Source: Exiguobacterium flavidum
GTDB taxonomy: Bacteria; Bacillota; Bacilli; Exiguobacteriales; Exiguobacteriaceae
Direction: 5' to 3'
DNA: 64,000 bases
NCBI RefSeq assembly: GCF_003344535.1
Contig: NZ_QPKS01000005.1
Coordinates: 1 to 64,000 of the forward strand
Part shown: positions 60,577 to 64,000 of the stretch, in pieces
Layout of the letters: each line of letters starts with the position of its first letter
Numbering within the stretch: the stretch's first letter is position 1
The notes under the pieces: generated by a model
What the model saw: the letters and a program-made list of their open reading frames with translations, nothing else
Databases searched by the model: none
Told to the model about the DNA's origin: nothing
Position numbers and translations under genes: made by a program

Positions 60577-61635
60577 ATGAAAACCATCGTACTCGTCGGG
60601 GCAGGACACGCCCATCTACACTGCATCCGTCATGCGGAAAGCATTCCTTCCGTGAAGTGGCTCGTCGTGACGGCATCGCGCCATCAATATTATTCGGGAA
60701 TGTTCTCCGGATTCGCGGAAGGCATTTACGATTCTGAAGACATCCGGATTGACGTCAGGAAGCTCTGTGCCGCGTCAGGTGTCGAATTCATCGAGGATAC
60801 GGCAGTCAGCGTCGACCTCAAGAAGAAGGAACTTGTTTGTGCGTCGGACCGGATCGTCCCATATGATGCCATCTCGTTCAATCTCGGTTCGCTTGACACA
60901 CCAGCGATCGACGGCGTGTTCGCGCATCAGTTATCGATCAAGCCGAACTACCAGGCAGAGGAACGGATCAAACGGTTCAGCACGGCTTCGAATCCGGTCA
61001 TCGTCGGTTCAGGTGCCGCGGCGGTCGAGATGGCGGCATCGTTCGCTGCGCGCGGCATGCGGCTGACGCTCGTCCATGACGGACCGCTCCTGAAGGTGAA
61101 CGGGATCGAGGCGACCCGGCTTGCCGAGGAGCGGCTGCGCGAGCTCGGTGTCATGACAATTCACGATCGCCTCGTCGCTGCACTGCCGGAGGAGCTGTTG
61201 CTTGAAAGTGGCAACGGGATCACCTGCGATGCGCTCCTGTTCCTGGGCGGGGCGACTGCTCCACCCCTGTTCAAGGATTCGTCCCTCTGGACCGATGATT
61301 CGGGATTCCTGCTCGTCATGGACACACTCCAGTCGCTCAGCTCTCCTTCCCTGTTCGGTGCAGGTGACAGCGCCACGCTCGCCTCTCATCCGAGTACGCC
61401 GAAAAATGGCGTCACGGCCGTCAGACAAGGACCGGTCTTGTTCCGGAACCTCGTCGCCTATCTCGAGGATGACCTGATGTTAGCGTATCGGCCGCAACGA
61501 TATTATTTGACGATTCTGTCGATGGGAAGGCGGCGAGGTCTGCTGCTCTACGGAAAGTTCGTCCGTTTTTCACGGATTGCCTGGCTACTCAAACACCGGA
61601 TCGACCATCGTTTCATGCAGAAGTATCGGACATAG
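60577..61635 (+). CDS. FAD-dependent pyridine nucleotide-disulfide-type oxidoreductase
   Basis: 352 residues. Dinucleotide motif VLVGAGHAHLHCIR, with the GHAH signature of a branch related to selenide-water dikinase-fused and NDH-2-like oxidoreductases. The second nucleotide motif is VIVGSGAAAVEMAAS, and the FAD-binding Asp is in FGAGDSATL. No CxxC is visible. It follows the fusion gene by 38 bp with GGAAGGG upstream, so it is probably in the same operon and supplies a redox step. Confidence 0.85.
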   Translation: MKTIVLVGAGHAHLHCIRHAESIPSVKWLVVTASRHQYYSGMFSGFAEGIYDSEDIRIDVRKLCAASGVEFIEDTAVSVDLKKKELVCASDRIVPYDAISFNLGSLDTPAIDGVFAHQLSIKPNYQAEERIKRFSTASNPVIVGSGAAAVEMAASFAARGMRLTLVHDGPLLKVNGIEATRLAEERLRELGVMTIHDRLVAALPEELLLESGNGITCDALLFLGGATAPPLFKDSSLWTDDSGFLLVMDTLQSLSSPSLFGAGDSATLASHPSTPKNGVTAVRQGPVLFRNLVAYLEDDLMLAYRPQRYYLTILSMGRRRGLLLYGKFVRFSRIAWLLKHRIDHRFMQKYRT

Positions 61636-61687
61636 AAACAGGGAACCCTTCAGCCGATTTGGCGGGGTTCCCTGTTTCTGCGTTCAA
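61636..61687. terminator. Terminator between convergent genes
   Basis: Stem AAACAGGGAACCC/GGGTTCCCTGTTT. Confidence 0.85.
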
Positions 61688-61724
61688 ATACGGCCTACTT
61701 CTCACGGCGTGCCTTTCAAGCCCC

Positions 61725-62222
61725 TCATCCTCCATCTTCCGACTTGTTGTTCAAGGCGTGAACCAAAGGCTTTTGAAGGGTATCGACGACGGCTGAAATG
61801 AGGGTCGTCGCTATGATGGCGATCAGACTTAATGCGATTGGTCCTGCCGCATCATCTCCAGTCCTGCCGGCCATCACCCGCAAGGTCCCGATCCCTAGCA
61901 ACAGGAAAAAGATTGCTGCAAACGTGCATCGTTTAATGACCTGCAACGAAGTGAAGGCAGATGTTGAGAAGGCGGCGTTTCGCTCGATGTGAGTCAGTAG
62001 CCTGAAGATGTGATACAAGGCGACTGAAACAGTGAGGCACAAGCCATATGCCCATATAAGGAATGGGAAGAGGAAGGCGGCCGTGTCTGGATGGTCTTTC
62101 GCATCCTGAATCACGGTCAGAGGCAACCAATATACACACGTCACAAGCAACGCCAGTGCGATCAGGGAGATAGCGCTCTTCAAGTATACGGTAGAGATTG
62201 ATTTAGATTTCAGATCGACCAC
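61725..62222 (-). CDS. DUF2975 membrane protein (YoaS-like)
   Basis: 165 residues, four membrane helices (about 16-36, 47-70, 94-116, 127-147), as in the DUF2975 family. In most relatives a short XRE regulator gene follows; here the next 80 bp hold only a terminator. Start uncertain: GTG at 62222 lies within AGAGGTGG. Confidence 0.78.
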   Translation of the reverse strand: MVDLKSKSISTVYLKSAISLIALALLVTCVYWLPLTVIQDAKDHPDTAAFLFPFLIWAYGLCLTVSVALYHIFRLLTHIERNAAFSTSAFTSLQVIKRCTFAAIFFLLLGIGTLRVMAGRTGDDAAGPIALSLIAIIATTLISAVVDTLQKPLVHALNNKSEDGG

Positions 62223-62348
62223 CTCTTTCGATTATTGATGATGTGGTCTTTAATTTATCATGTAATTTATCGTTTATCAATAAATAAATATCATTAAACA
62301 ACATTTTAGTTCCCGAATCGCTTCGTCATGAAAACATTCCCTCTAAAG
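62223..62348. other. AT-rich promoter region of the DUF2975 gene
   Basis: AT-rich with three TTATC half-sites (in TTATCATG, TTATCG, TTATCA). No gene seen. Confidence 0.35.
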
Positions 62349-62351
62349 AAT

Positions 62352-62384
62352 GCCTGCCCACATGTCGTGGGCAGGCTCGGTTTT
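62352..62384. terminator. Hairpin, probable terminator
   Basis: Perfect stem GCCTGCCCA/TGGGCAGGC with T-rich sequence on both sides. It lies downstream of the HAD pseudogene; the 100 bp between the two hold nothing I can assign. Confidence 0.65.
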
Positions 62385-62488
62385 GATGGTTCATGTGATC
62401 ATTCAGTAAGAAGTTGCCATTGAGCGGTTCGATGGCCGATGGCATGCCATGTTATTGGTCTAAAGCGACTCGCTTGCGGCCCCGTTCT

Positions 62489-62774
62489 CTAATCTTGTTC
62501 GAACAACGCACTGATAAGTGACGGCAATTCCGCTAGATCCTCGATGATACCATCAGCCTCTGCGTCTCTCCAATGTCGCTTCTTTTTTCATACCTAGACG
62601 TTTGGCACCATCCACATCATCATGCGGAGGGTCACCGACGTATATACTTTCGGCAGCCGAACCGTCATGCCGTTCGAGGACTCGTCCGAATAGCTGAGGA
62701 TCAGGTTTCTTGATCCCTTCCTACTCAGACACGAGAATACTGTCGAAATAGTGGTGAATTCCAAGTGCACATAT
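62489..62774 (-). pseudogene. Decayed HAD-family hydrolase, C-terminal fragment
   Basis: Minus-strand translation gives CALGIHHYFDSILVSE, stop, EGIKKPDPQLFGRVLE, then IYVGDPPHDDVDGAKRLGM, the last two catalytic motifs of a HAD phosphatase. After a frameshift the frame reads EADGIIEDLAELPSLI. An in-frame TAG replaces the codon between the SE and EG residues, and a frameshift follows; the N-terminal half with the nucleophile Asp is absent. Non-functional. Confidence 0.8.
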
Positions 62775-62840
62775 TTAAGAAACAGTCTTCAGGTGGCGAG
62801 GCTTCAGTGCGACGCGGAATCATGACAAAGAAATCACGAA

Positions 62841-62886
62841 GAAAAAGCCCGGATTTCCGCGGAATATCGCTGGAATTCGGGCTTGC
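62841..62886 (-). terminator. Terminator of the right-edge PaaK-like gene
   Basis: Imperfect long hairpin AAGCCCGAATTCC / GGAAATCCGGGCTT on the minus strand, then T5. Confidence 0.7.
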
Positions 62887-62945
62887 TTGATATAGGCGGA
62901 CGCCGCTAACCGGTGAGCCGGACAGGCCGATTGAAGTCAGTCCGT

Positions 62946-64000
62946 TCAATTCGCTCGCGCTTTCTCATGGGGAATCTTCTGTTTGATCAAGAGCGTCTTG
63001 CCGCTCGCCTCCTGCGGGATGACCTCGACAGGATGGGCATTGATTTTCATTTCCGGTCCGAACAGGCGTCTCAACACGAAATGTAACTGTTTCTCGTGCT
63101 CGGGCTTGAAGCGTGATTGGTCAGGGACGTACAGGAACGTCACTTCCTTCTGGCGCTCCTGGATGTATTGGACCCGTTCGATGCAGTTCGGCAGGATGCG
63201 GACGATGCCGGCAAGCTCTCCTTCGAATACCTTGTGCCCGTCCTCCATCAAGAGGAAGCTGCGTCCCCTTCCGTCGATCGATTCGACGATAGGTCCCGGG
63301 TGACCACACGGGCAGAATGTTTCTTTGCTCATCGTCATCCGGTCACCGATCCGGTAACGGACGAGCGGGGTCCCGTGCGTATCGAAGCTCGTCACGAGGA
63401 TTTCCCCCTCCTCGATCACCTCGATGATACCCATCTCGTAATGGAGATGTTTCCTGCGATATGGACATTCGGCGACGATCGGCGCACCTTCCGAGGAGGC
63501 ATATTGATCGAAGACGGGAGCATGGTACACCTCTTCCAGTAAGGCCCGTTCCTCTGCCGTGATCATCTCGGCCGTCGGAAAGATCGCCCGCGGACGGATC
63601 GTCAACCTGATGCCATGGCGTTTCGCATAGCGCGCGACCTCGATCATCCCGGAAGGCATCCCGTCGATTGATTCCGGCTTGAACTCGTTGAGTCGGGCGA
63701 TATAATACGGAATCGTCCGCGGACTGATTTGCTTGATCGTAAAGAGCAGCTGATTGAGGGAGGGATTCATTCGCCAGTAGACAGGCTTCTTCTGCCCTTT
63801 CGAGATCAGGACCTGCCCTGTGAAACTGGCGCGGCGCATCCCCTTGCGAACGCCATGCTTGTACTTGAAATAATCGAGATGGGCCATACCGCGCTGCATG
63901 TCCTCCTTCGTATAGTGGACATGCAGGGACGTCCCCGTCGTCCCGCCGGTTTTGGCGAGGAGCGGCGCATGGATGTCGGTGTGGACGCGCTCGTTCTCTG
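62946..64000 (-). CDS. PaaK/CapK-like adenylate-forming enzyme, partial
   Basis: The reading frame is open to the window edge; the N-terminal part (about 110-120 residues by comparison with the 8.4-kb paralogue) lies outside. Visible in order: KTGGTTGTS, YASSEGAP, RYRIGD, IDGRGR and SGKTLLIK. It is strongly similar to the 8.4-kb gene over the shared length but differs in the substrate-facing segment (YWRMNPSLNQLLF versus FWRFNKSVNQLLF). Opposite orientation to that copy. Substrate unknown. Confidence 0.85.
   Translation of the reverse strand, partial: ENERVHTDIHAPLLAKTGGTTGTSLHVHYTKEDMQRGMAHLDYFKYKHGVRKGMRRASFTGQVLISKGQKKPVYWRMNPSLNQLLFTIKQISPRTIPYYIARLNEFKPESIDGMPSGMIEVARYAKRHGIRLTIRPRAIFPTAEMITAEERALLEEVYHAPVFDQYASSEGAPIVAECPYRRKHLHYEMGIIEVIEEGEILVTSFDTHGTPLVRYRIGDRMTMSKETFCPCGHPGPIVESIDGRGRSFLLMEDGHKVFEGELAGIVRILPNCIERVQYIQERQKEVTFLYVPDQSRFKPEHEKQLHFVLRRLFGPEMKINAHPVEVIPQEASGKTLLIKQKIPHEKARAN

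Noticed and set aside
1-64000. CRISPR arrays, rRNA, tRNA, prophage
   Set aside because: No regularly spaced 24-40-bp repeats, no rRNA or tRNA motifs and no phage structural genes seen.

Overview
The window looks like chromosomal DNA from a member of the Bacilli, most likely Exiguobacterium or a close relative. This is inference. The support is strong AGGAGG-type ribosome binding sites, frequent TTG and GTG starts, a double-headed DynA dynamin, a YneT homologue directly upstream of parE-parC, a XerS-like single-chain tyrosine recombinase, a YflT stress protein with a sigma-B-type promoter, and base composition that by eye is slightly above 50% GC. No rRNA, tRNA or CRISPR array was seen.

Layout. 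1-2052 is an IS1182-family insertion sequence, with a transposase, terminator hairpins inside both ends and a structured non-coding segment. It sits just upstream of a small PspC-domain gene. 2.4-8.1 kb holds dynA, an NAD(P)-binding SDR/DUF2867 protein and an orphan. 8.2-10.5 kb holds a PaaK/CapK-like adenylating enzyme and a small YrzF-type kinase. 10.6-13.9 kb is an operon of M32 carboxypeptidase, glycerophosphodiesterase, an anchored protein and a guanylate-kinase-like protein. 13.9-15.6 kb holds a MarR regulator and a long RelA/SpoT-domain alarmone synthetase. 15.7-22.9 kb contains several unknown proteins, two alpha/beta hydrolases (one without its nucleophile serine), a 56-residue secreted peptide gene and an SDR. 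23.0-27.6 kb has two transport operons: an ABC-2 type three-gene exporter and an orphan pair of Opp-type permeases. 27.8-32.5 kb holds a GNAT/Gfo-Idh pair, a secreted SH3/C39 protein and a DUF2339 membrane protein.

32.5-41.4 kb is regulatory and accessory: VOC protein, MFS transporter with its ROK repressor and an evident operator, YflT, WYL regulator, cupin, methyltransferase and small membrane proteins. 41.4-47.8 kb is a run of minus-strand operons: MoxR-DUF58-DUF4129-like, then SatD-DUF3307-phosphatase-ComEC-like hydrolase-DUF3006, preceded by three phased copies of a TGTTAC/GTAACA palindrome. 47.9-54.3 kb holds GNAT, Nudix, a 56-residue protein, parC, parE and yneT. From 54.7 kb the genes are on the plus strand: a XerS-like recombinase behind a perfect 28-bp palindrome, a SWIM/SNF2 helicase, then an operon of a shortened PlsY-like protein, a GNAT-aminotransferase fusion and an FAD-dependent oxidoreductase. 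The right end has a DUF2975 protein, a decayed HAD phosphatase and a second, partial PaaK-like gene in opposite orientation to the first.

Most interesting: (i) the SatD operon with its phased operator array; SatD itself looks like a cyclase-fold sensor fused to a helix-turn-helix, so it may be the regulator. (ii) The 28-bp palindrome in front of xerS, a candidate recombination site or operator. (iii) The GNAT-aminotransferase fusion operon with a divergent PlsY.
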